A stretch of 64,000 nucleotides of DNA, taken from the NCBI RefSeq assembly GCF_030412265.1, contig NZ_JAUHLN010000005.1, positions 1-64,000 on the forward strand. Reading direction: 5' to 3'. Numbering within the stretch: the stretch's first letter is position 1; each line of letters starts with the position of its first letter. This document shows positions 53,450 through 63,200 of this stretch, piece after piece. The DNA comes from Fictibacillus terranigra. Its GTDB lineage: Bacteria > Bacillota > Bacilli > Bacillales > Fictibacillaceae. Both the position numbers and the translations under genes were made by a program. A model generated the notes under the pieces. It did no database searches, had not been told where the DNA came from, and worked only from the letters and a program-made list of their open reading frames with translations.

Positions 53450-53843
53450 AAATTGACCCACTTTCATCAATTTTCTTTAATATTTTCTTCCGTTCTTCAT
53501 TCAACTTAGCGTACATGCTTAATGCAGTCATTTGTAAGTTCTTAAATACGTTTTCATCTACACAATAAATTAACTGACCAGTTGAATAAATCTGAGCCTT
53601 AAAAACAGTGGAAGCTGTGTTAATATCGATTAAATCGACATCTACCTTAAGCAAAGATGCCAGCTCTTGTGCAAGTTCAAATAATTCATATGGAGTAAAA
53701 TTTTTTTGTGAATGGAACGCAATATCAATATCGCTCTCTTTATGTATGGAGTCTTTCGCATAAGACCCAAAGATAATAATATATGTCGGATCAATTTTTG
53801 TTATTAGGAAATCCTGGATGATTTGAAACATATCTGGTTTCAT
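53439..53843 (-). CDS. mntA: MntA-type nucleotidyltransferase antitoxin
   Basis: A 134-residue minimal nucleotidyltransferase with the motif G26-S27 (FGSYAK) and the metal-binding Asp38-x-Asp40 (ESDIDIAF). A third carboxylate is expected in VDVDLID. MntA antitoxins AMPylate HepT and block its RNase activity. The C-terminal helix runs into the hepT start. GGGAGTGTGTGTAA precedes the ATG. Confidence 0.9.
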   Translation of the reverse strand: MKPDMFQIIQDFLITKIDPTYIIIFGSYAKDSIHKESDIDIAFHSQKNFTPYELFELAQELASLLKVDVDLIDINTASTVFKAQIYSTGQLIYCVDENVFKNLQMTALSMYAKLNEERKKILKKIDESGSIYEK

Positions 53844-54094
53844 TTACACACACTCCCTAATATTTATGTCTACATTATACCAAACATTTATTCCTAGGTT
53901 ATGTAGTATTCCTAATAATACTAAAGGACAAGCAGAGGGGAGAGGTCATTATAATTTTTTATAATGACGCATAACACAGCTTCTGTGTAATTCAAACCAA
54001 TTACCCATTGTTATAGGAACATATGTTGCCGTATAATAAGAATTATAGAATTACATATTGATTTTATTATGCGTCATTTTAATGAGGTGCTTTT
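53844..54094. repeat. Nested palindromes upstream of the XerS-like gene
   Basis: CATTATAATTTTTTATAATG at 53947-53966 is a 20-bp hairpin with 8-bp arms. A 12-bp perfect inverted repeat, AATGACGCATAA (53962-53973) and TTATGCGTCATT (54067-54078), encloses the AT-rich leader of the recombinase gene. No other gene is present. Confidence 0.55.
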
Positions 54095-55165
54095 ATGAGA
54101 CATGAACAACGAAAACAGATCCAGGCTTTAGTCGAACAAAAGAAGCTTCGTCTTCCTTGGTATATTAATGAGTTTTTTGACTATCTGGACAATGACGGTT
54201 GCAGTCCTAATACTGTTTTAACATATTGCAGAGACATCGATATTTTCATTGATTGGTTATTGGCTGAAGGGTTTTATCCTGGTGAACGTAATACACTTCC
54301 CTTAGAAGTTTTAGAGAAGCTCGCCATACGAGATATCACCACCTTTCAAAATCATTGCAGAAATGTGTTGGACAACAACACGAATACTGTTGGTCGTAAA
54401 ACGGCATCGCTAAAGTCGTTGTTCCACTACCTGAGCCAGATTGCGGAAGATGACAATTTATATCCTTACCTTAAGCGGAATGTGATGGCCAAGGTCAAAA
54501 TCAACAAGGAAAAAATATCTGAGAAAAAGAAAGCGGCCAATATTGCTAACACCATATTGTTAGGTGAAGAATTTGCTGATTTTCGGTCCTTCATTGCATC
54601 CGGTTACGGCGATAAAATTAGAGATCAGAAACGCAAATACCTATCTTACAAACATAACAGGGAAAGAGATTTGGCGATCATCAGTTTAATTTTAGGTTCC
54701 GGTTTAAGGGCTTCAGAAGCACTCTCTATTGATGTGAACGATATTGACTGGACAAAGAACAAGGTGTCAGTCAATCGAAAGGGCGACATTGATGATATTG
54801 TCTCGTTCAGTGACCTGGCCGCTTTGGATCTAAAAGAATATAAGGATATACGGGAAGGCCGCTATAATCCTCCTTCTTCTGAGAAGGCTTTTTTCTTATC
54901 AATGTCTACCAATACTGGTTTTTCCTCTCGTTTGAAAATCCGCTCCCTTCAAAAGAGGTTTTCAAGTTACATCGCGATGTACGAAAAAAACACCTTAACC
55001 ATTCATAAGTTAAGGCATTCATTCGCCACCAGGCATTATAAAGAAAACAATGATATTGCGATGCTTAAGGAAGTACTAAATCACAGTGATATCAATACAA
55101 CCATGATCTATACACATGTACTTAATGAAGATATTCATTCTTCGATTAATAAAACAGATAAATAA
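54095..55165 (+). CDS. xerS: Tyrosine recombinase, XerS-like
   Basis: A 356-residue site-specific recombinase. The N-terminal SAM-like domain starts with LPWYINEFFDYLDNDGCSPN, the XerS-type N-terminus. The catalytic residues are Arg205 (GLRASEAL), Lys229 (NRKGD), His304 and Arg307 (HKLRH), His330 (LNHSD) and the nucleophile Tyr339 (MIYTHV); all are intact. XerS-type enzymes act alone at dif-like sites; in Bacillus, CodV/RipX do chromosome dimer resolution, so this may be an accessory recombinase. ATG follows GAGGTGC. It lies beside toxin-antitoxin genes and nested palindromes. Confidence 0.9.
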   Translation: MRHEQRKQIQALVEQKKLRLPWYINEFFDYLDNDGCSPNTVLTYCRDIDIFIDWLLAEGFYPGERNTLPLEVLEKLAIRDITTFQNHCRNVLDNNTNTVGRKTASLKSLFHYLSQIAEDDNLYPYLKRNVMAKVKINKEKISEKKKAANIANTILLGEEFADFRSFIASGYGDKIRDQKRKYLSYKHNRERDLAIISLILGSGLRASEALSIDVNDIDWTKNKVSVNRKGDIDDIVSFSDLAALDLKEYKDIREGRYNPPSSEKAFFLSMSTNTGFSSRLKIRSLQKRFSSYIAMYEKNTLTIHKLRHSFATRHYKENNDIAMLKEVLNHSDINTTMIYTHVLNEDIHSSINKTDK

Positions 55166-55568
55166 TAAAATCATCAATTGCCTGCTAAGGCAAGGCTGAT
55201 CAAAGATTATCGGACATTGGACCAATTTTGCAGTTAGCGGGCTCCTGCTCTTGCTGCCTTCAGTTAAGGCAGAATTCATATGGTCTCTTAGAGGGAAATT
55301 TTTGCAGAAGGAAAGTGTCTGTAGGGAACCTGCTTTCAGATCCTCTTAACAAATGGTTTGGTGTGTCCTAATGATGATTTTGTTTAATTCTAAAACATGA
55401 TTAACTCCTTCATGAAAAAATGAATAACCTACATCAGGTTATTCATTTTTTATTATTTAACTTTCTTCTAAATTCCTATTTTGCTCTTTTTGAAAACGCT
55501 TATCAAAAGATTCGTAATGCATCTTGTCCCCAATCGGATTTACATAGTCAAAATGATAATTCTGATGC
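55166..55568. other. Region after the recombinase
   Basis: No gene. At 55415-55451 AAAAAATGAATAACCT and AGGTTATTCATTTTTT form a perfect bidirectional terminator that would serve the minus-strand PIN toxin remnant. Confidence 0.55.
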
Positions 55569-55940
55569 CTATTTAATATCTTTATCGTTGTGGCTGACTA
55601 ATTTAATTTGATGGATCGAGGCTGTTGCGGCAATAATAGCATCTGGAGCCTTGACTTTCACTCCGTCCAATTTTCCTTTTCTTCTAATTTCAGCTGCAAG
55701 TACTACAGTTTCTTCATCCACATCATAAAAGGTTTCCACTTTGCAATCATTAATCTCGGCTTTCTTTTATTTCAGGGTTGGTTTCAATAGTAGATACGGA
55801 TAATACTTCGTGTTGTGCCATGCGAGACATGCAAAATTCTCCCCTCATCATTTTGCTTTTTAATATATTCAACAACTGGGTAATAATCTTTCTCGTATAT
55901 TGCCAATATTGTTGGTATCAATCAACAATTTCACTCAGCG
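55569..55940 (-). pseudogene. PIN domain (VapC-type) toxin, multiply frameshifted
   Basis: Across three frames the minus strand reads LLIDTN, ILAIYEKDYYPVVEYIKKQN, SRMAQHEVLSVSTIETNPEI, INDCKVETFYDVDEETVVLA, and KVKAPDAIIAATASIHQIKL followed by VSHNDKDI. These contain the PIN acidic residues (IDTN, the Glu of QHEVLS, PDAIIAA, NDKD). At least three frameshifts have destroyed it. It starts inside the end of the putative antitoxin gene (55931-56263), a usual arrangement for type II systems. Confidence 0.85.
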
Positions 55941-56263
55941 TCTTCCTCCCCATCTTCTCGATTGGCGATACGATCAGATTCTTGTAGACCCTCCGCATCA
56001 AAGAATCTTGCCTTGCCCGCGATTTTGTTTAGCATTTTTAATTTTTCTTCTTTGGTTAGTTTTTTCTGTTCTGGCTTCATATCAATTTCATCCTTTGGCG
56101 TTTCTACAAGGATATCCCGAGCCCTTCCACGAGCTTTAATAACTTTCACTTCAACAGTATTTCGAGCTAAATGAGAGTTAGCTCTTTTATTTAACTTAGA
56201 CAATTCATTTTCGAATTCAGATATATCTTCTTGAAGAATAGAGTATTTGAATTCCATTTCCAT
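55931..56263 (-). CDS. Putative antitoxin of the broken PIN toxin
   Basis: A 110-residue, highly charged and probably helical protein: ILQEDISEFENELSKLNKRA, HLARNTVEVKVIKARGRARD and LTKEEKLKMLNKIAGKARFF. It has no obvious AbrB, RHH or Phd motif. GATGGAAATGG lies upstream of the ATG. Its 3' end overlaps the PIN remnant, which makes an antitoxin role likely by position. Its reading frame is intact although the toxin is dead. Confidence 0.6.
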   Translation of the reverse strand: MEMEFKYSILQEDISEFENELSKLNKRANSHLARNTVEVKVIKARGRARDILVETPKDEIDMKPEQKKLTKEEKLKMLNKIAGKARFFDAEGLQESDRIANREDGEEDAE

Positions 56264-56766
56264 CCCTCATCTCATCCTTATATTTCCTTTACGATAACAT
56301 GTTTTAAACAAAAAATAAAAATGCTATTCGAATAAGCGCCCTCCGCAGGCGATTAGCGATTTTTAACAACAAAAATTGTCACGCCTGTTTTATCGGTAAA
56401 CTTTAATATACTTAACATCTCCGTTATTGGTTCCAATTCTTACTTGCTTATTATGTACGTCAAGATAATGACTGTGTCTGGAAACCGGCGAGTTGTTAGC
56501 GATCAGCACAACGCCGGCTAACGTTTGACGGCAGCACAAATCGAACACTGGCCATCAAGGGAAAATGCGTGACCGAATTACTGAGATGCACCACTATGTG
56601 CATTGATGCGTCTCAATCCGTTATCAAACGCCCGTACATTCGTAAAATTAGAATTTTACGCAAACTTAATTTAAAAGATTATATATTCTCTCCCAGTCAA
56701 CGTCAATCCGTCAACGTCTTCCACCGAAGAAAACTGCGGACAGACATAATTTTCAAAAACAGCATA
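56264..56766. other. Gene-free region
   Basis: No supported gene. GCGCCCTCCGCAGGCG at 56337-56352 is a small hairpin. Confidence 0.35.
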
Positions 56767-56802
56767 AACTCCTTCTACAAACCGTAGAAGGAGTTCTCCT
56801 TT
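56767..56802. terminator. Hairpin terminator
   Basis: AACTCCTTCTAC and GTAGAAGGAGTT form a perfect 12-bp stem, followed by CTCCTTTTT. Confidence 0.7.
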
Positions 56803-57000
56803 TTAAACAAACATATCGATTAATAAAACCGCAAAGAACGCGACAAATGAAAGCAATGTCTCCAAGACCGTCCATGTTTAAACGTTTCTTTAACCGTTAA
56901 TCCGAGATATTCCTGACTAACCCGAAACCTGCATCATTTACGTGTGAGAACATGAGCGATCCCGCCCCTGTCGCGATAACAAGTAGTTCCAAATGTGTAG
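56803..57000 (-). pseudogene. Gluconate permease (GntP family), C-terminal remnant
   Basis: The minus strand reads LLVIATGAGSLMFSHVNDAG and F(G/W)LV, then EYLGLTVKETFK and, in a third frame, TWTVLETLLSFVAFFAVL-like sequence ending LIDMFV. This is the last segment of GntP-type gluconate:H+ symporters (SHVNDAGFW...Y-x-G-x-(T/S)-V-x-E-T). Two frameshifts and loss of the first 380 or so residues make it a dead remnant. Confidence 0.8.
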
Positions 57001-57653
57001 ATGAACCCCTTCCCGGAGAGAAATTGGCTGCTCATGGTGGTTAAAATTTTGCTTTTGATAACTGAAACGGCTACCCCTGTTTACTAAGTGCGATTGAACT
57101 GCATACTAAAGTCTTCAACTATAAGTTGAAAAGAGGATATTACCTTGCAACTTAAAATCAATTACTTCAAAATGATGTTAATCTTGTAAATAAGGCTTTA
57201 TCAAAGCAACCCTAGATTGAAATTCTGTATATAAGCATTCAAAAAGGGTAAGTTTATGTTTATGAAACCATGTTTCCTGTGCATGGTTTCTTTTTTTTTA
57301 CTAAATTGGTGATTGTCTTCACCTTTGCCTTTTTCTTTTTTGTGGCTGCTTCCAAAAATATGTATGCTCCTTTCTTTTTAAAAATGAAGGCTCCTTTTGA
57401 TTGGTACCATTTGGTTATTCCCTGTTGGTGATTTGCGATTTGGTTTGCCTTGTTCGGTTGTTAAATAAAATTGAAAGCATTATCTCCCCTTTAAATTCCG
57501 GCAAATTGCAGCACCAGTTGCAAGTGAACAATATTTAAGAATCATTTATAGGAACACTTATGAATTCGTTGTTGAAGCTTGTCTTACTACCCATGAACGT
57601 TAAACCATCAGCTCTTTTACTCTTGGCAAGAAAATACTCTGATAATAGCCTTT
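57001..57653. other. Gene-free region with a terminator
   Basis: At 57263-57298 GAAACCATG and CATGGTTTC pair and are followed by a long T run. No gene was recognised upstream of it. Confidence 0.45.
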
Positions 57654-57687
57654 TTTACAAAAAAATAACCCTTGAAGACAAGGGTTT
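57654..57687 (-). terminator. Terminator of the second 63-aa gene
   Basis: On the minus strand AACCCTTG and CAAGGGTT form a stem, followed by ATTTTTTT. Confidence 0.6.
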
Positions 57688-57772
57688 GTAGGACCTCATG
57701 AGGGTTTTATTGTTATTGAAATACGGAAGGTGGACATAAATATATTCCCACTTCATAAAATAGTTAAACTAC

Positions 57773-57964
57773 TTATCTTTTTCTTTTTAAGTTTTTTTCG
57801 ATTTCCTTAACTTCACTTTCCAATAATATGGTTTTTAAGATGATCAAAAGTTCGCTAGACTGGACTTCCTTTGGGTACTTCCTCATAATTTTTTCGACCT
57901 CCATCAATTGACTATACGTTAGTTCAGCTAAAATTTGCTCCTTAGTATAAGTGATGATTGTCAT
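57773..57964 (-). CDS. Small conserved protein of unknown function, paralogue of 7264-7455
   Basis: A 63-residue protein (MTIITYTKEQILAELTYSQL, MEVEKIMRKYPKEVQSSELL, EIEKNLKRKR) that is nearly the same as the protein at 7264-7455. ATG follows AGAAAGAGGGT. The conserved core is YTK(D/E)QILAELTY, followed by VEKIMRKYPKEVQ and ILKTILLESEVK, then a basic tail. It is probably all helical, small and cytoplasmic. Both copies stand alone with a terminator. Upstream both have a GGGGCATTTCA/GGGGCATTCA word. No known family was recognised. Confidence 0.78.
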   Translation of the reverse strand: MTIITYTKEQILAELTYSQLMEVEKIMRKYPKEVQSSELLIILKTILLESEVKEIEKNLKRKR

Positions 57965-58089
57965 ACCCTCTTTCTCAGTGAAATGCCCCTATAACATTTG
58001 CCATAAAGTTCGATGAGAAGCTCCTAAATGGGACGGTTCTCCACTCCATAATAGAGCAGCGCCAATATTTGATTTATCCCTCCTAAGGG

Positions 58090-58368
58090 TTGACTTTCAT
58101 CGCGATGAGTGAAACGATCATTGTATTCTCAAGGAATTCTGGCCATATTTTTGGAACCTTTAAAGTCCCTCAATCACTAAAGAAGCTCTCCCATTTGAAG
58201 CTCGGCATCGATTATTCAATGATGTTTCAACAAATATGGGAGGAGTTGAAGCAAATTGACCATAGGAGTTTCTCGTCGCCAAAGAAGGCATCGGTTACGG
58301 CCTTTTTAGGAGTAGACCATTCAACCCTTGTGAACAAAATTAAAAAATTCAATATGCACACCCACTGA
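58090..58368 (+). pseudogene. Chimera of an ABC ATPase C-terminus and a sigma-54 regulator HTH
   Basis: The first 60 codons ([37 protein letters not shown]) are a close copy of the C-terminal part of the ABC ATPase at 47993-48772. They run directly into ASVTAFLGVDHSTLVNKIKK, the C-terminal Fis-like helix-turn-helix of sigma-54-dependent activators. The frame is open across the junction and ends in TGA. It has no start signal. This is a deletion or recombination junction between two lost genes. Confidence 0.7.
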
Positions 58369-58604
58369 TGTATGGCCCAGTTTAATCACGTTAAAGACTT
58401 TTGCATTCTTTTGTAACTAAACTGGCAAAGGGTGGCGTGTTGGGCTTTAAAAGGTGCAACGGGTTCTAGCTTAATTATCAATTTTGTATTCCCCCTTCTC
58501 CATCAAGACACCAGTTAACCGACCAACAACAATATTTTTTTATATGAAATCTTTTCATTCTCCTTTATACTTTTAGCATAAATCCTCATAAGGAGGCTGT
58601 GCAT
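58369..58604. other. nagA upstream region
   Basis: No gene. ATAAGGAGG lies at 58588-58596 as the nagA ribosome binding site. No clear GntR/NagR operator was recognised. Confidence 0.35.
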
Positions 58605-59759
58605 TTGACTACCCTCTTAGTACATAATGTCCGTTTAATTAACGAAACAGAGCCGGTAACCGGTTATCTCTACGTCCGTAACGAGAAGATTATCTCGGTT
58701 GGACAAGGTCAAGCTCCCTCTGAATATCAAACTGACTATACTATTGACGGCAGTGGACATTTTTTAATCCCCGGCATGATTGATGTTCATATACACGGAG
58801 CGGAAGGGTATGACATGATGGACGGTACCATGGAAAGCATTCAGGCCGTATCAGCTGCATGTGCCCGTACGGGATGTACCTCCTTTTTGGCCACTTCCGT
58901 GTCATCGTCTCTTGATGACCTGCTTCAAATGATATCGAATGTTTCCAAGTCCGTTGGCAGTGAACCGGGGGCTCAAATTGCAGGAATACACATAGAAGGG
59001 CCATATTTAAATGCTATACGCAAAGGCATGCAGAACGAACAATATTTACGGCATCCTAATAGAGAAGAAATGGAATTAATAGTAAGAAAAGCTGATTCTT
59101 TGCTGAGAATGGTGACATTAGCACCAGAGCTTCCAGGTGGCTTTAAAATGGTTGATTACTTAAAGAAACGGGGCATTATTGCAGCCATTGCTCATTCAGA
59201 TGCAACCTATGAGGAGGCAAAAAAAGCATTTGCGCTAGGAGCTAGTCATGTAACCCACTGCTTCAATGGCATGAGGCCAATCCATCACCGGGATCCAGGG
59301 TTAATCGTTGCAGCTTTTGAGGAAGTAAGCGTTAGTGTTCAAGCCATAGTGGATAATGTACATCTTCATCCCGCTATTGTGAGGCTTTTATATCGAGAAA
59401 AAGGACCTGACAAGATGGTATTGATCACAGATGCGCTTCAGGCCATGGGAATGGGAGATGGGACATATTTATTCGGAGGCCATGAAGTAAATGTAAGCCA
59501 GGGGATTGCCACTTTATCTGACGGGACGCTCGCCTCAAGTACAGTAACAATGAATGAAGCATTGAAAAAAACAGTTGAATCAGGTATTCCTTTGAAGGAT
59601 GCTGTTAAGATGGCTACCGAGACGCCAGCCAATGTGCTGGGCATGCCGCAGAAAGGACGTCTCATACCCGGCGCAGATGCCGATGTTGTGATCTTGAATG
59701 ATCGCTTTGAAATCGTTAGGACCATAATTAAAGGAAAAACGGTTTATTCTCAAAACTAA
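58605..59759 (+). CDS. nagA: N-acetylglucosamine-6-phosphate deacetylase
   Basis: A 384-residue amidohydrolase that converts GlcNAc-6-phosphate to glucosamine-6-phosphate and acetate in amino sugar catabolism and cell wall recycling. It shows the metal motif DVHIHGAEGYD, the IHIEGPYLN segment with the catalytic Glu, AIAHSDATY, THCFNGMRP and the catalytic Asp in LITDALQAMG. TTG at 58605 is preferred because AAGGAGG lies seven bases upstream; GTG at 58599 would be too close. nagB is not adjacent. It is convergent with the alpha-mannosidase gene. Confidence 0.94.
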   Translation: MTTLLVHNVRLINETEPVTGYLYVRNEKIISVGQGQAPSEYQTDYTIDGSGHFLIPGMIDVHIHGAEGYDMMDGTMESIQAVSAACARTGCTSFLATSVSSSLDDLLQMISNVSKSVGSEPGAQIAGIHIEGPYLNAIRKGMQNEQYLRHPNREEMELIVRKADSLLRMVTLAPELPGGFKMVDYLKKRGIIAAIAHSDATYEEAKKAFALGASHVTHCFNGMRPIHHRDPGLIVAAFEEVSVSVQAIVDNVHLHPAIVRLLYREKGPDKMVLITDALQAMGMGDGTYLFGGHEVNVSQGIATLSDGTLASSTVTMNEALKKTVESGIPLKDAVKMATETPANVLGMPQKGRLIPGADADVVILNDRFEIVRTIIKGKTVYSQN

Positions 59760-60191
59760 GACCCTGGTTTTAAACGCAGAGCGGCCAGTTGCTTTTTTAT
59801 TCTTATCGGATAGGGGTGTAATGATATTCCTACACATAATTCAAGCTTTCAGGATGAGGAAAAGGGATTGGAAAAATACTGCGTAACTCCTGATCTTCTA
59901 ATTCAAAAGAACCGTCTTTTAGCAATATGCTCTCTAGTGTTTTGTCGTCTACAATCACTGATTTTTGGCTGCGAATGAGACATTTACGGTTGTTGTCCCC
60001 CTCTCCCTGCGACGAGATCCCTCGTGATTATTGGTGTACCATGCGTAAGCTCGGTATTCTCTGTTTCGGTTTGTCTGGCCTGCCGAAGTCTGACATTTCC
60101 CCCAAATTGATTCGCGCTCAGGCACAATGATTGAATCTTCACTTCTATGAATTTCAAATTTGGGCCAAAGTATTTGGATTAAGTAAAAGGA
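59760..60191. other. Decayed region between nagA and the mannosidase gene
   Basis: The minus strand near 59970-59840 reads IVDDKTLESILLKDGSFELE and DQELRSIFPIPFPHPES, without a start and in a broken frame. It may be the end of a carbohydrate-related gene that I do not recognise. Confidence 0.4.
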
Positions 60192-60219
60192 GGCGCGCAT
60201 CCTGTCTAAGATGCGCGGC
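60192..60219 (-). terminator. Terminator of the alpha-mannosidase gene
   Basis: CGCGCATC and GATGCGCG form a GC-rich stem 15 bases after the stop; on the minus strand TCCTTTTAC follows. Confidence 0.6.
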
Positions 60220-60233
60220 CGGCTGTAGTTTAT

Positions 60234-63200
60234 TTAAAACCAAATTTTAAATGTTTTAATTTCAAATGGTTCCATCGCAAAGGAAAGTGTCCGGCCGTTA
60301 TATATTGCCTGCTCCTCCCCTTCTTCAATCAAGCTGCATTCCGCTGCCTTTTTAATAGGTAAAGCAAATGTCACATTAGCAGGATTTCTGAATTGCTTAT
60401 ATTCATAAAAACGGACAATAACAGCTTCGCCTTCTTCTGCTTTTTTTACTGTCTCAAGAATCACATTGTTACAATCAATGCTGGCAAATTCATACGCAGC
60501 CGGCAGGTTTCCACTCGGATTCGCCGAGACTTCACTGGATAGAAGCGGGACATTAAGATTATAGGCTTCTTGGACTGTATTTCCTTCGCGCCAATCCCCT
60601 TGATGAGGAAGTAGGCTATAGGTGAATACATGAATGCCTCGATCTGCGGTCTCATCAGGCTCAATTGAAGATTTGATTAATGTTAACCGCATGATATGGT
60701 CTTTCACGTCATAACCATACTTGCAATCATTTAACAGGCTGACACCAAAGTTTCCTTCCGAAAGATCTGCCCACTTGTGCCCAACTACCTCAAAACGGGC
60801 TTGATCCCAGCTTGTATTCCAATGTGTAGGCCGCTCAATACAGCCAAATTGTATGTCATAAGTGGCTCTTGTCGACCGGACATTCACAGGAAACGCAACC
60901 TTTAGGAGAGTTTGTTTTTCCTGCCAATTGACGTTTGTTCTAAAGTCTATTCTTGGTGAATTTTTATAAACGGTTAATAATTGTGTTATCGTCGAATCAT
61001 AGAATCTCCAGCTAAGCTTAAGCGTAGCCCTGATAGGTCCCGTTTCCAGGATTTCGATAGCTTCTAAATCATCAATCTCTCTCATTTTTTCCTGATAATA
61101 AAGGTCGATATCCCAGGCATCAAAACGCATTGGTTTATCTTCAAACGTTTGGAATACATTTCCTCTTGATCCTTTAGCCAGTACTTCTCTTTCGAGACGT
61201 TTATCAAACAAGGAGGTGATCTGTCCTTTTTCGTTCAATCGAATCTGGTAATAATCATTTTCAATATAATTCTTATAAACAATCATATCCGACTGATGAT
61301 CCTGTTCAGCGTAAGACACTGTAAAGGTTTTGTATCCAAGGGCAGGGATGTTTTCAGCTTCGGCCAGCACCTTCGGAACCTCGCCATCGATTATGGTCTG
61401 AATAGGGGTTATATTTCCTGCTTCATCTATTAGTGCCGCAGCCTCCTTTGTGAGAGCAGTAACCGGAAGTTCCAAGAAACCGTTGCGTCTTAAGGAGAGC
61501 GGGTTATATACGACTATCCCATCCTCTTTAGCCTGTAATCTTTGTTCCAACGTTTCCTTTGCCTCATTTACTGCTTTTTCACTGATCGCCTGTATTTCAT
61601 CATAATCTCTTCTCGCATCTTCATTTACCTGACGGATGGAGGATCCAGGCAATATATCATGAAACTGATTGAGGAGCATTAATTCCCAGCCTGCGTTTAA
61701 GCCGTCATGCGGGTACTGAGGTTTGCCGGTGAAAAGATCAGAAAGGACACTGAGCCACTCTGCGTTGTGATACGTATATTCCGCTTTCCTGTTTGCTCTC
61801 TTTAGTGCTGCCTGAGAGGTATATGTCCCGCGATGATACTCAAGATATAATTCCCCGTCCCACACAGGGAGTGTTTGGTTCTTAACCCTCTCTTGCAGGT
61901 TTTCAAAATAAGGTTCGGCTTTTTCCATCTCCACTTTTGGAAGTCCCGGCAGGTTTTTCATGACCCGCGCAGATTCAATCATTTCTTTGGTGGGTCCTCC
62001 TCCCCCATCTCCCCAGCCAAAGGCCAGGAGCAATTCATCATTGATCTCCTTTTGCTTGTAAGCATCCCAGGTCCCTTTTATACTTGATGGCTTGATCATT
62101 CCATTGTAGGTATAAAACCAGGAACTATCTTCAGGAGTTGTAATAAAATGTGTAAATATCTCTGTCCCGTCGACTCCTCGCCAGTGAAAGGTATCATAAG
62201 GGAACCGGTTATATTGGCTCCAGCTTATTTTTGTGGTCATAAAGGTCTCAATGCCTGATTTTTTTATGATCTGAGGCAATGACCAAGAATAGCCAAACAC
62301 ATCAGGTAGCCATACTACTTTTGAATCAACGCCAAACTCTTGTTTCATAAATCGTTTTCCAAACTGAATCTGGCGGATTAACGACTCCCCGCTTGGCATA
62401 TTTGTATCAGGCTCTACCCACATTCCACCTGTTATCTCCCATTCTCCAGCAGCAATCTTCTCCTTTACCTTTACAAAAATTTCCGGATAGTCTTCTTTTA
62501 AAAACTTATATAACTGGGGTGATGTATGAATGTACCGATATTCAGGATATTGCCTCATTAAATGGAGAACTGTTGAAAAGGTTCTAGATGCTTTTTCCCG
62601 GGTATGAGTTAAACGCCATAACCAGGCCATATCAATATGAGAATGACCCAGAACTTTGACTTTCGCCTTTATTTCCTCATGTTCAGCTAACTGGTCCACT
62701 TCAACCTTTAAAAACTGGTAGGCCTTCTCGATCGTTTGATAGTAATAGTCAGAACCAGGTTTTAGAAAATCAATCATCAGGATCGATTTATTCAAGACCT
62801 GCAGCAATTTGGTTCTTCTTAAATCTGTTTCATTGAGGATTTTCACGGTATTAAGTGAAGTGTCCGCTAAGTAGAAAAATTTCTCAGTGGCAGTATCCAC
62901 GCAGGCAACTCTGGCAGTCTTGAACCTTCTTCGTTCTGGGGGTTTTAAGACTCCGCTCCAGGCTTTTAAAGCAATATGAATGTTTTGTTCCTTAAGCACC
63001 TCTGGCGGCAGCCAGGCCTCTTCATGCCATACGTCAATGCCCTGTAACGGAGTACCATTAATATATAATAAAGTTTCGGCTGTGGATCCTCCTCCATCGC
63101 GCGGGCCTACTAAAAAATGAAGTACGACTCTTTCATTCTTCCATTCTTTCGGGATGGATATAGTTGTCCTGAACCAGGCAGATTTATCGTAGCCTCCCCA

